64,000 nt of DNA, taken from Pelomyxa schiedti. Taxonomy: Eukaryota > Evosea > Pelobiontida > Pelomyxidae. The stretch is from assembly GCA_020536535.1 (NCBI GenBank), contig JAHLWZ010000848.1, positions 1 to 64,000 of the forward strand, written 5' to 3'. A program made the position numbers and the translations under genes. Below the pieces are notes generated by a model. The model searched no databases, was not told the DNA's origin, and saw nothing but the letters and a program-made list of their open reading frames with translations. Shown in pieces: positions 46,701 through 57,462 of the stretch; position 1 is the first letter of the stretch, and each line of letters starts with the position of its first letter.

Positions 46701-49700
46701 ATTTATCAGAATCTTTGGCCTCTGTTCCTAAAATATCCAGAACAAGCTGCCATCCATTTGTCAGCATTTGTCCCGCAGTTTGAATCAGCTTTAGCAAAGA
46801 CTCGAGTGCTTTTATGTGCGTATCAGGAAACGGGGAGCGGATTAACTCTTGCAGTGTCTTGAGAAATTTCACCTGCACGGAATCAGCATAAAAGAGTTTG
46901 TCAAGAGGGGGAAAAGACAAACAAACCTGCATCTTAGCTGATAATGGTGTCTGATCAGAAGCAGTCTCACTTGGGACGTGTCGCATTGCAGCTAACACTA
47001 GATCCAGGTAAGAAGTGAGAATGAAGGAACGGACTCCAGAGTTCTGGGCAAGTTTTCAGAAGGTGAAACCAATTTCCATGTTGTAACCTTGTGTTTAGTA
47101 ATTTCACCAATGTGCCCACAAAAACAGTCCCACAATTCATCCAGACGACCAACATTCAATTGAGCAACACTCATCAATTTTAACAGTGAGAAATTGAGCA
47201 CTGGCTATATGTATGGAGTCAGTGTAAGAAGTTTGTAATTATTTGGAGTATACCATTGAAGATTCAGGGCTATCAACAACTGTCATAGCTTTAAGAGTTT
47301 GACCAGAAAGTCTGATGTTGTAGTTTCTTAAAAGAATTCCGATTTTTTGTTGGGTACTTACAAAACGAGGTGTTGGATGACACAGCAAACGCTACTTGTT
47401 TCCAAGTTCACTGTAGTTTGCCAGATAGTGTTTATGGAGTCTTTAATGATACCAATATCAGAGTGAGAAGTATCCTAGAAACGGGTTGTTAGGTTGCTTT
47501 AGTTCAAACAAAGCTCATAAACACTTTTTCAGCCGGGTGGCTTGACAGAATCAAATGAATTTGTTCGATGGTCTTTAAAATCAGACCCCAGCTGCTGTCT
47601 AAAATGTTTCCCATTCCATTGGCTATATTGAGGAGAGTCTAAAGTTGTGTTGCTTCTCTCACTCGGATAAGAATGAAAAAGACCTTGATACACTGAATAT
47701 TCTTGAAAGTGAACAGATCAGGCTTATTTGCCTCCGGCCTTCCTTTTTCTGATGCTTCTGGTTGCGAGGCGGGCATACAGGCCCTAAAACCAACAAATAA
47801 AAAAAAAAGATTGCGGACAGCAAAAGTGGCAAAAAAAAACGCACTTGCATAGCAACGTAACAAATGTTTCACGGGGCTTAATAAGTTGGTATGTTCCAAG
47901 CAGGAAAACCATATCCTCCATGACTTTAAATAATTGCTGCAATTGGTATTAGAAGAGCTTGAAATTTTAAAGAGCACGACCAAACAGAAGGATTCTTCAT
48001 GAACGCGTTTTAGTGCTCCACCTATTGCGTTGTAGACGACGGGGGCAGCGTCTCCAACCATGAGGGAAAACAACTGTATTACAACTTCAGTGAGAGGAGT
48101 TGCAGGGAGGTCTCCGTACCTTGTAGCTGTCTGGGTGTGCTTGCAGAGTTTGAGTGAGCTTGGTGAGGGAGCTAGTGAGGGTAATAAGTCCAATCAAGCC
48201 AATGTAGCAGCGGTAGCTGTTGGATATCACTGGTGGCTGTGTAACTGTAAGTTTGTCCAAACTGTTGAAAATTAGTCGTCACCAGGATGCCACAAACTAA
48301 GAAGGATACCACTTATTTCTGGAATTGGCGCCATCTTCAATTGAGAACTGGCCCCAATCCAACTTGAAGGACTGTTGGATAAAATGTCCAACAGCTTCCA
48401 CCATTTCTTTGTAGAGCTTGGTCTCTTCACTTTCTTTCGCATCACATTGAGAATAGATTGCACTAAGCTTGTGAGTGTGCCAAACAGAAGAAAAAGAAAT
48501 TACCTCAGTAAAGGTTTATCAGAGAAGAATTGCCGGTAAACCTCGAGTACCAATACATGAAGCCAGATGGGTGCCTCACTTTTCATAATCTTAGACAATC
48601 GTATGAGTAGAACTTCCGTTTCACTGATCTGCACAGCGTATAAGTACCAACAAATACACTTCACCGTTTACATAAGTTGATGCGAAGTGAACAGTGAAAG
48701 TAGACAGTAATCTTAGCAGCCTCACTGCAAGAAGGTAGTCATGGGAAATTTTCAGGAAACTTCGGATCATAAGTTGGCAAATTCTGTCTGGAAGCAATCT
48801 GCTGAATTCCGGCATCTACTTTGAAGTAAATATTAACATCGACTTCCTCACCAACCTTTGAGAAAAGGGTGTGATGTGTTGATAGTATCATGTCAAGAAG
48901 TTCGAGGCCAAAAGTAGGGAGAAGAGTGGAAATATGTAAAAAGGAGGGAATATCTCCACACATCAGAGAACATATGTCCTGTATGTGTCTAAACTGTAAA
49001 TTCAACTTAGGTTGTAGGTACCTCAGTGAGTAGGAATGCATCTCTGGCACATGGTTGAAGTGACGCCACAACAGGATTCATGACCACAGCCCTTGACGAT
49101 GGAGCAGGGATCATTTTCGATGTGGGCTTGCTTGGAGTGGGTGCTTTTGTAGTCTTTGTGTCAGCAGTTTTTGGTGTTTCAGCCGGCTTTGAGGTGGCTG
49201 TTGCGGTGTGTTTAGGTGTTTCAGCGGCAGTTTCTGTAGTGGCGGCGGCGGCGGCGGCGGTGGTTGTAGTAGTGGTACTTGTTGTGGGTGCAGGTGGTTC
49301 CTCAGGCTTTTTCTCATCCACAGGTGGTGTTTCTGTGGTTGGGCTGGAACTCTCTGCTTGCGTGGTTGTATGCTGCTGATCACCTAAATCACTCGAAGAT
49401 TGATTATTGGAAACTCCATGTGAGGAAGACTCAGATTCATCGGTTGTTTTTTCTGTGGTCTTGGTGGGTGTAGAGACAACCTCAACTACATAGAAAATTA
49501 AAGGTTTTGTTTGCGGGAAAGATACAACCTGGCTCAGGGGAGCTTCTCTTAAGTTCGTCAACTGCTCTGTGTTATATTATTACTCCCTATGTCTCAATTT
49601 TGTTGCCAATAACCTTTCAAACAATGTTGAAATCATCACTGGTAAGGTATGCGCAGCAGTCGATTTCACTGCTGGAGCGGCTCGTGCATGTAGTGTGAAG

Positions 49701-50311
49701 CTTATATCCAAAGACTGAAATGGTTTACAACAAACTCAATTAAGATAAGGGAATTACCCGTGCAAGTAATTCACCATGAAGATTTTGGTTTGAGGACACC
49801 AGCGTTGTGATTGCAGACAGTGCCTTGACTTGCAGCTCCTCTGGGACCTTCTCTCCTGTGAGAGAACTCATAAGGGTCAATAAAACCGTCAAGTTTTTCT
49901 GTCAGTGTTAATCATGAGCCTAAAGATTCTACCCACCTCTGACACTGCATTGGCAGAAACGAGTTTTTGAATTAATAGTATTCCTAATGATAACAACCGC
50001 TGATTTTTAGAGTCAAACGACAACTTGATAGGATCAATGATCTCTTCAGCTGAAGCAATTTCTTTGTGGTGTGAGGTTTTTTCCTTATTTTATTTATACG
50101 ATTCACCTTCTATCCATTGAGCTTGGTCCAATTTTCCCATTGAACTAAGTTTGAGAACTGCAATTTCTGCGCTCTAAGCAAATACTTTGTAAAAACGACA
50201 AAGGGGTGCATGAAGGGAATAGAAAAAAACCTGTTTAATACTATTATATTTCTTTCCGGCTTCGACGGAAATCGCCTTAAGGTCGCCTTGTAACAGAGTG
50301 ATCAAGTTCAT
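43737..50311 (-). CDS. MON2: MON2-like Golgi/endosome trafficking protein
   Basis: MON2 is a large HEAT-repeat relative of Sec7 Arf-GEFs lacking the catalytic Sec7 domain; it acts at the trans-Golgi/endosome. Gene of about 20 exons. The start is at 50311: MNLITLLQGDLKAISVEAGK, KYNSIKQ (human [20 protein letters not shown]). Later segments: VVASLQPCARDAFLLTE (human LKPCAKDAYMLF), TFGLELLDMILSTHHTLFSK, LYYKEMVEAVGHFIQQ-type exons near 48390, VAQLNVGRLDELWDCFCGHI, DSDKFVAKAFANVSLINSDF, and the C-terminal LYPCLVACIVATELDVRVAI, RDLLQALGEEFLLL (human LYPCLVEC...), stop 43737. A Thr/Ala/Pro/Lys-rich insertion of ~140 residues (49120-49500, with a GGC-type Ala run) precedes the LQPCARDA motif. Many introns are very short. 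No Sec7 domain was seen. Confidence 0.8.
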
Positions 50312-50530
50312 GTCGAATGATCTTACGCCGGAAAGAAAAGGAGGAAAAAATGCCGCTATGTCGTAGGCGTATGTCGCCTCACCCTTTTTTTTATTATTTG
50401 CAAAAATAGATCAACAATCTCCAAAAAGAAAAAAATTGACTGGGGGCTCTCGTCGATTCTGAGGAAAAAGAAAACTGTAGAAGTGTGCATCAAGTTACGT
50501 GAAGTTCTCTTGTTTGTGGGTTGTGGTTAT

Positions 50531-52460
50531 CTAGATAGAGCCTTGTTGGCTCTGGGACGTTGTGAGCTGGTCTAATGTGATTTGCTTCTTCTTGTTGGGT
50601 TTCCCACCCTTCAATGGGGCATGAAAAAGGGAGTACAATCTTTCAGCCTTGAGACCAGCGTTTGTTTTTTGTTTAGGGACAGAAGATATTTGTACCTTAC
50701 GTGGTCCAAATCCAGGACAGGTGGACAGTTCTTCAATTGAGGCAGAAGCTATGCTCGACAGAGACTGGATTTGGAATGAGAATTGGGAAATACGGAAATA
50801 ACTTACACCAAAATGTGTTGCAAGAGTGACTACATCTGTTTTGTTGATAAACCGGCAGGATGTCAAGACCTCTGTGAGCTTGTGGAGGGAGTGAAAAAGA
50901 TATTTTTAACGAAAAACCAATAATAAAATTAATGGAAAAAAGAAACCTAAAAGTTTCTCACCCTTTGAAAGTAATCATCTGAGCTGGAAGCCAGCCGTTC
51001 CTTTATGATGTCGGCTGGCTTATTTTCATATAGTTTGTAAGTTTCAATATACCTAGCACATTCCTCTTTGCTGGTGTCGATTAAAAAAAGAGGCATGGAT
51101 AAGAGGAGTACCTCCAAGAGACTATCATTGTCATGGAGCCAGCGAAACATATTTTGGTTAGCTCTTTGATTGATTGTGTGGAGTCTTCCTTCCTGTGTGT
51201 TAAAGGAAGGTTTCTGTTGTATACTTACAGTGTCAACTAGTACAAGTAACAGACGCAATGCGTATCCCTTTCTGAGAAATAATTGAGAGTGAGGAAAGGG
51301 TAGTCATCGAGGAAACCAACAATAGATCTATCCTTGTGGCAATGTATTTGGGATGCAACATGTGGTAACGCAAACTGGTGGATTGTGTGGGAGAATAGAA
51401 CAATCAGAAAGTAGAATTACCTTAAGAATAATGCTACTGTGGAGTCACTGATTTGAAAATCAGCAACAGTTTCTCCAAAAACCCATGCCACATTTTTCAG
51501 TAACTTGCTCATAATCAATGGGGAGATAATAAAACAAAAGTTGAGGGAAACCTTCATCATTCTATTACTTTCCTACAGAAAGTAGTTGAAAATTAGGAAC
51601 GAACACAGTGAGAAGAAGCTCGCTTAGCACACCTGATTTCTGTTAACAATAATTGTAGGGTGCCCCGGCCTTGGGTTGCCCTGCAAAACAGTCAAGGGAG
51701 GACTTGTTGATTGAGGCGGCGGCCTGCTGCTCACAGGCAACACAGGCACCGTCGCAGCAGCGACCGCGGCGTGATACGCAAATGGCTGAAGCGAGCGAGC
51801 ACCCTCGCCGGGAGGAGCAATCCTCGGCAGTTTGCTGCCCCCCCCTGAGCTCGAGTTCGGCGCTGCGCTCAGAGTGCCGGCGCCATTCGCACCAAGCGGC
51901 GGGGGTGGCCGAGAGGAGTTTGCTGCCGCGCAGGAAGCGGGCTGTCCAACAACCACAACGGAGCGGAGACCACTGCCCGAGGCACCAGTGCCGCTCGCAC
52001 TCGAAAAGTAAGGCGACGTGATCGCAGTGTGGTGAGAGCTCTTATCGCCACTGCAACTGGAGTGACTGTGGCTGGTGCTGCTACTGCTGCTCACACACGT
52101 AGTAGAAGTTGGTGAGGGGACTGAGCAAGGCCCCGAGGACGAGGGCACAGAGGGAGTGGTGGTGACGGCCGCGAGATCGTCGTGAGACGAGATGGAGATG
52201 GCGGCGTCGGCGTCCGAGGCGGTCGAGGCCGAGGCCGATGCGGTGGCGCCGCTGCCGCCGGGTGTGAATTGTAGCTTGGGGGGAGCCGCTCGGTCGCGAA
52301 GCAGCTCGTCCGCGGTGGGAATGTGCACCGTGATGATTTTCCTGTTGTGGTGTGCACCAGTACTTGCACTGCTGCACGACCCAGGCGGCTGCTGAGGAGA
52401 AGTAGTGCTTGGTGCCACTGCGTCTGGTGGGTCGTCCCCACCGTTGGATGCCGCGCTCAT
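50531..52460 (-). CDS. ERCC1: ERCC1, DNA-binding subunit of the XPF-ERCC1 nuclease
   Basis: ERCC1 pairs with XPF to cut DNA in nucleotide excision and crosslink repair. Exon 1 (52460-51624) is a long Ser/Thr/Ala/Pro-rich head that ends in the ERCC1 entry motif LQGNPRPGHPTIIVNRNQ (human GNPVL region). Later exons: RLLLVLVDTVS, SLLEVLLLSMPLFLIDTSKE, ECARYIETYKLYENKPADII and KERLASSSDDYFQR (human [20 protein letters not shown]). The C-terminal helix-hairpin-helix pair is LTSCRFINKTDVVTLATHFG, SLSSIASASIEELSTCPGFG, PRKVQ. A Lys-rich tail ends at 50531. The central domain lacks the nuclease triad, as is normal for ERCC1. The head is several times longer than in animals and GC-rich. Confidence 0.87.
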
Positions 52461-52645
52461 TTCACCAGGAACAGATCTCCCCAGTGAGGATCACGTTGCT
52501 CTGAACAAGTCCATCTCAACTGACACATTACCCTTCAATCCATCTCCGAGCACACTCCTCATGTCTGGGATTTGTCCAAGGAAACTCAACGAGCTCTCTG
52601 AGTGCCTGTTAAAACGACCAATCACTTGAAAGGAAAAAAACCGAA

Positions 52646-53496
52646 ATGAACGTGCAGCGGAGAAACCAGTTCGGGTCGTCCCAAATATACAAGGCGAGGT
52701 GGTCGCCCAGGTCCATGTCTGGTTGTTTCTTGGGTTTTTTCCCTCTGTTTTGTGCTTACGGGACAAATGAACGCAGGGGAGGCAGTGGAAGAGGCCCACC
52801 TTAACAGACTGTTTGAGGCTGCACACTGGGCACCGAGCGCGTACAACAACCAACCCTGGAGATTCGTTTACGTGATGAGGAATACTCCTCAGTGGCATTT
52901 GCTGTTCGACTGCCTTGTGGCATTCAATCAAGGCTGGTGCGCGAAGGTATCTTCATCAGCTCACTTAATAAAGTGCCGCCTCGCACATAATTTCTTTACT
53001 TACTTCATTACTGACTTCCTTATTTTACTCAACTGTCACTAGGCCGGTGCCCTTATCCTAGTACTGTCTAGGAATTTGTTTGAACATAACGGGAAGCCCA
53101 ATCCTACACACGCATTTGATGCCGGCGCAGCGTGGATGCAACTTGCTCTCGAGGCTTCTCAGATTGATTTAGTCTGCCACTGCATGAGTGGTTTTGACTA
53201 TGATAAAGTCCGCCGAGGTACTACCAGTCTAACCCACACAAATCCATTTCCAATTCCCCTCTCCAATCCACACAAAACAACCAGATCTTTCTCTGCACGA
53301 GGAGTGGACTCCACAGGCAATTGTGGCCGTTGGCAAGCCCGCACCTGCAGAGCAACTGCCTCCGGAAATCGTGAAAGGGGATCTGGCCATGTCTGGTAGG
53401 AAGGCTGTTGGCGAGATTGCAGTTCCACTTAGCACGTGGATGGGTGTGACTGAAGGCACCTCCACAGTCTCAACCATTTCCTGGGGCAAACTATAA
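52646..53496 (+). CDS. Nitroreductase family flavoprotein
   Basis: FMN-dependent NAD(P)H oxidoreductase of the nitroreductase fold. Exon 1 from 52646: MNVQRRNQFGSSQIYKARWS, spliced at CCCAG/GGAG to REAVEEAHLNRLFEAAHWAP, SAYNNQPWRFVYV. That is the R-S-x-R-x-F/Y, then A-A-x-x-A-P-S-x-x-N-x-Q-P-W FMN-binding signature. Then AGALILVLSRNLFEHNG, HAFDAGAAWMQLALEASQID, LVCHCMSGFDYDK, and the C-terminal IVAVGKPAPAEQLPPEI with TAA 53494-53496. Length (~200 residues) is typical. Substrate unknown; such enzymes reduce nitro- or quinone compounds and are frequently gained from bacteria in anaerobic protists (established trend; origin here not tested). Three introns of 90-120 nt. Confidence 0.87.
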
Positions 53497-53580
53497 CAGA
53501 TCACCCACCACGGGCATCCTTCCCGGAAGCATCAAAAACTATCGAAAAAAAAAATTTTTCCATTTGCTGAAAATTTTACA

Positions 53581-55873
53581 ATGGAAGAGGCACTGTTTGG
53601 ATTTACGGTCGTGCAGCTCCGTGCCATGCTCAAGCACGAGTCGTTGACCACCACAGGCCTCAAAGCGGTTCTCGTGCAGCGCCTTGGGGAGCACTACCTG
53701 GCACACCCTGAGACGTGCCCGCCTGAGCTCAGGGCCCATTGTTCGGCACAACTTGATGCTGCCGACGACCCACAATCCACTTCCACTGTACCTTCGGAAT
53801 CCCCAGCGAAAGCAACAGCAAAGGGAAAACCAAAAGCGGCCACGAGGAAAACAGCATCAGCAGCCACGAAGACGACGGTTCGGACGCGGGGAGGTGGTTC
53901 GGAGAAGATATCAAGTGCGCGTGCCTCTTCTTCCAGGAAGAAGAAGGCCAGCGATGAGGACGAAGAAGAAGACCAACTGAGTGATTCACTTGGTGAAAGT
54001 GATGATTCTCTTGAAGATATATTGGAGGACATGGAAAAGACACATCTGGGTAATTGTTGCCTCGATTGCATACACCAAAATTCACCCTTGCCAAAGCTGG
54101 GAAACCAAGAAGTGCTGCACAAATTTCGAGATGGATAAAGGTAGCGCGGTCAATTGGATAATACCTTGTTGATTTACTGCAGTTTGACTCACTACTCTTA
54201 TACTCAAGTCAAGATGATATAATGCCTTCCACATCCGTCTATGGATTTGACATGGACGACACTCTAATAGAGGTTAATCAGCAACTTAGTGTTTTTTTTT
54301 ACACTTCAGCGTTGACCGACTGAGTATAGACAAAATCTGGTCGCACCTTTGCTACCAGCCGCATTGATTGGAAATGGATTGATAAATGTGTACCAGAGGT
54401 GTTGCAAAAATTAGCTGCTAGCGGGTTGGTTAACACCCCACAGTGGGTAGCTATTTGGTTGTATTTCACACTTCCAAGGAAAAAGGTTGTAATATTCACC
54501 AATCAAGCTGGGATAAACTCGATGCATGGCCATGACCCGTCAAAGGAAGCAATGATAACAGGAAAAATCGAAGATATAATTTCTACAGTACTCACCCCAA
54601 TCTCCTCTTTTTTACTCTCAAAGAAAAAAGTTGAACATACCAATACAAGTCCTTATTGCTACAGCAGATGACGTATATAGGAAACCAGGGACTGCACTAT
54701 GGAACGTTTTTATTGAAAAACTGAATGGCGGGGTGACCCCAAGTACAACTTTTTTCCCCCCCACTTTCTTGTTTTGGATTTCTCACTCGAGAGCAAGACC
54801 CCGATGAATCAGCATTCGTAGGTGATGCTGCAGGTAGACCAGCTGGGTGGGCAACTGGGAAAAAACAAGATTTCTCCTGTTCTGATAGAAAATTTGGTGC
54901 GAAGATTCTAACTACATTCTGCCTAAAACTAAGTTTCAGTTGAAAGCTTTCAACCTAGGAATCAAATTTTTTACTCCTGAAATGTTCTTTTTTGGGCAAC
55001 AAGACGTTCCTTTTGATTGGGGTTCAGTAAACATCTCAGGAATACCAGAATGTATGCTGTACCAATAAAGAATATGTATAACTAGTAAACAGATGGCCCG
55101 ATTATTGATGGAGATGAGAGCACTATAACTTCAGCTCAACCTGAGATGATAGTTTTTGTTGGTACCATAGAACTCGGTTGGAACACCATGTAACCCTTTT
55201 AGGCTTCCCTGCCAGTGGAAAAAGTACTTTTGCAAAGACCCATCTTGTTCCACACAATTACGTGCACATAAATAGAGATACACTGCAAACACAGGAAAAA
55301 TGCGTTGCAGGTGCGACAGAGGCACTACGCAGGTGTGATATCACCGTTTTGTGAGAACGGTTTTAAAACGCAACACAGTGGCTCCAGTGTTGTCATTGAT
55401 AACACCAATCCATCACAAGCTATCAGATCAGCGTACATCAAAATCGCACAACAGTGTAAGCTCTGAAATCTCGACATATATTACCTTTGAAGATAATTTA
55501 ACAAACAAAGTTGGGGTACCTGTCAGGTGCTTCCGCTTTGATGTAGAAGAAGACCTAGCCATGCACCTAAACCATTACCGCGAACAAATCACCCAAGGGA
55601 GCAGCGCACATGTTCCCAGGATTGGTACGCACGTACACCAAAATACCGCTTCCTGTCTCGCTAATTAGTTGCTTTGTTGTAGGCTATGCCATGTACAAGA
55701 AGCAGTTTGAGGAACCAGTTCTATCTGAAGGGTATGCAAAACAAAACAACCAATGTTCCAAAACACAAACAACCAAACCAAAAACCCAAAGGTTCTCCGA
55801 GGTACGACACGTCCGTTTTGTGGCCAAATTCGACACACCAGAGCAGAGGAAAATGTTCATGTTTATGCACTGA
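53581..55873 (+). CDS. PNKP: SAP-domain polynucleotide kinase 3'-phosphatase (PNKP)
   Basis: Repairs DNA ends by removing 3'-phosphate and adding 5'-phosphate. The N-terminus is a SAP helix pair (FGFTVVQLRAMLKHESLTTT, GLKAVLVQRLGEHY) followed by a basic/acidic linker. Splicing through GKPRSAAQISRWIKFDSLLL leads into the phosphatase VYGFDMDDTLIE (nucleophile D-x-D; the usual D-x-D-G-T is D-M-D-D-T here), KVVIFTNQAGI, LIATADDVYRKPGTALWNVF, DESAFVGDAAGR, FFTPEMFF. The kinase is GFPASGKSTFAKTHL (Walker A), YVHINRDTLQTQEKCVAGAT, CFRFDVEEDLAMHLNHYREQ. The C-terminus reads FSEVRHVRFVAKFDTPEQRK, stop 55873. Animal PNKP has FHA instead of SAP; plant homologues carry zinc fingers. Most introns 35-90 nt. 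Enzyme identity is firm; a few joints are tentative. Confidence 0.88.
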
Positions 55874-56106
55874 CCATTTTTATAAAATGTGCATTTTCGG
55901 GAATGAACCCTGTGTGACCTGCCGAATGTCACTCACGGATTTTGCAACGAAACTCGCCTTCGCCCTTTTTTTTTCGTTTTTATTTTGAAAGGGAAGTGAC
56001 AAGAAGAAATTGTAATTTCACACAAGAGGAAGCCCGACAACAACCAAACAAAAAAAAAAGGTCACCACCCCCAAACAGCAAGTTGCTTCCGTTGGCTCGC
56101 CATACG

Positions 56107-57303
56107 ATGCAGCAGGCGACCGTGCAAACCCACAAAAGTCCCACCAGGGGGGCTGTATTCTCGCCCCCTCCCGCTCCCATTCCCAGCTCCCCCTCCCTCT
56201 CCATCTCCCCCTCCCTCCTTGTCCTCTACTCCCCCCCAAACAACCCCGGTACCGCCAGCAGCAGCAGCAACTTCCGGTCGCCGAGCACGTCCCCCAATGC
56301 ATCCCCGCTGTTCCCCTCGTCGTCTGGGGTGAGTGCCGCGTCGTCGGCGGTGCTGGGGGCCGCGAGGCTGTCCCACTCGTGCACCAGGCTGCAGTCCCTG
56401 TGCCAGTCCCGCCCGGACCTCTACGCCGCGGCGGTGAGCGGCATCGACGAGCTCTGCCGCTCCCTCTCCGCCTCCGACCCCGCGCCCGCCCACCCGGGCA
56501 CCCAGGACCGCGTCTCCCCGCCTCTGTCCTTCTTCGTGCACATAGACTCGCACTCCCCCACGCTGCAGCAGAAGTCCCAGCCCCAATCCCAGTCCCAACA
56601 CCCGTCCCAGTCCCAGCCAGAGGCACAGCCTCAAGCCACGCAGCCGCATCGCCGCCGGTCCCAGTCGCCGCACTCCTGCCACTCCACATCGTACACACCA
56701 GCGGCAACAATCACTGGAGTACCCCCAGGCACCAGCCCGGTGTATCTGGGTATCACGCCAAGCCAATCACTGTCCTCCATGAGCTCGACAGGCACCCCAC
56801 CATCCGCACGGTTTTCGCCAGAACCACAGCTGGTACCTGACATGAACCCCCCACAAGGCACCGCCACCACCAACAGCATCACCCACAAGCCGCCCCCTCC
56901 CCTCCTTCCACCGAATCTATCATCACCCTCATCGGGAGCAGGAACCGGCTGCAGGAGACACACCAAACGGACCACATCACGGCCTGATGTAGCCGACCCT
57001 TGGGCCGAATTCATGCTGTCGAATGACGACGAAGACCCACCCCCATCACAATCACAATCCAAGCCAAAAACCTCAGTATCCGGCATGACACCAACGCAGC
57101 CCATGATGAACAACACCACAACCACTGGTGGAGCTTCTCAACCCGCACATAAAACTCACAGCACCACAACAGTGCCAAACGACGAAGACCAGGAGGAAGA
57201 CGACCCAGAATTGTGGGGGTCTTTGCCCCCGCCTCCTGTGTTGTGCAACACAAGGAGGACACGTGAGGGGAAGGATAATGCCTCGGCACACAAAAGTCAC
57301 TGA
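56107..57303 (+). CDS. Intronless Ser/Pro-rich protein, unrecognised
   Basis: A single 399-codon frame from ATG 56107 (MQQATVQTHKSPTRGAVFSP); an in-frame ATG at 55942 would add 55 less convincing residues. It is Pro/Ser/Gln-rich throughout with SQSQ repeats. One compact stretch (SAVLGAARLSHSCTRLQSLC, QSRPDLYAAAVSGIDELCRS) looks folded and helical. Acidic-aromatic short motifs near the end (ADPWAEFMLSNDDED, EEDDPELWGSLPPPP) resemble endocytic or adaptor-binding peptides. GC content is well above the window average. No homology recognised. Confidence 0.6.
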   Translation: MQQATVQTHKSPTRGAVFSPPPAPIPSSPSLSISPSLLVLYSPPNNPGTASSSSNFRSPSTSPNASPLFPSSSGVSAASSAVLGAARLSHSCTRLQSLCQSRPDLYAAAVSGIDELCRSLSASDPAPAHPGTQDRVSPPLSFFVHIDSHSPTLQQKSQPQSQSQHPSQSQPEAQPQATQPHRRRSQSPHSCHSTSYTPAATITGVPPGTSPVYLGITPSQSLSSMSSTGTPPSARFSPEPQLVPDMNPPQGTATTNSITHKPPPPLLPPNLSSPSSGAGTGCRRHTKRTTSRPDVADPWAEFMLSNDDEDPPPSQSQSKPKTSVSGMTPTQPMMNNTTTTGGASQPAHKTHSTTTVPNDEDQEEDDPELWGSLPPPPVLCNTRRTREGKDNASAHKSH

Positions 57304-57462
57304 GGAAGCTTCATTAATTTACTCAATGTGTTGTTGTTCTTGTGACTGGTGTGTCAGAGGATAAACCCCCAACGATAAAACCCACGCAAGTGCTACTGCA
57401 CATGTTTAGTAAAAAAAAAAAACTATTGTACAAACCTCTACAAATCCACAATTAAGTGTCCC

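Noticed and set aside
56018-56766. Two overlapping minus-strand frames of 230+ codons
   Set aside because: Antisense to the Ser/Pro-rich gene; Gly/Arg/Trp-rich translation typical of reverse-complemented CCN codons.
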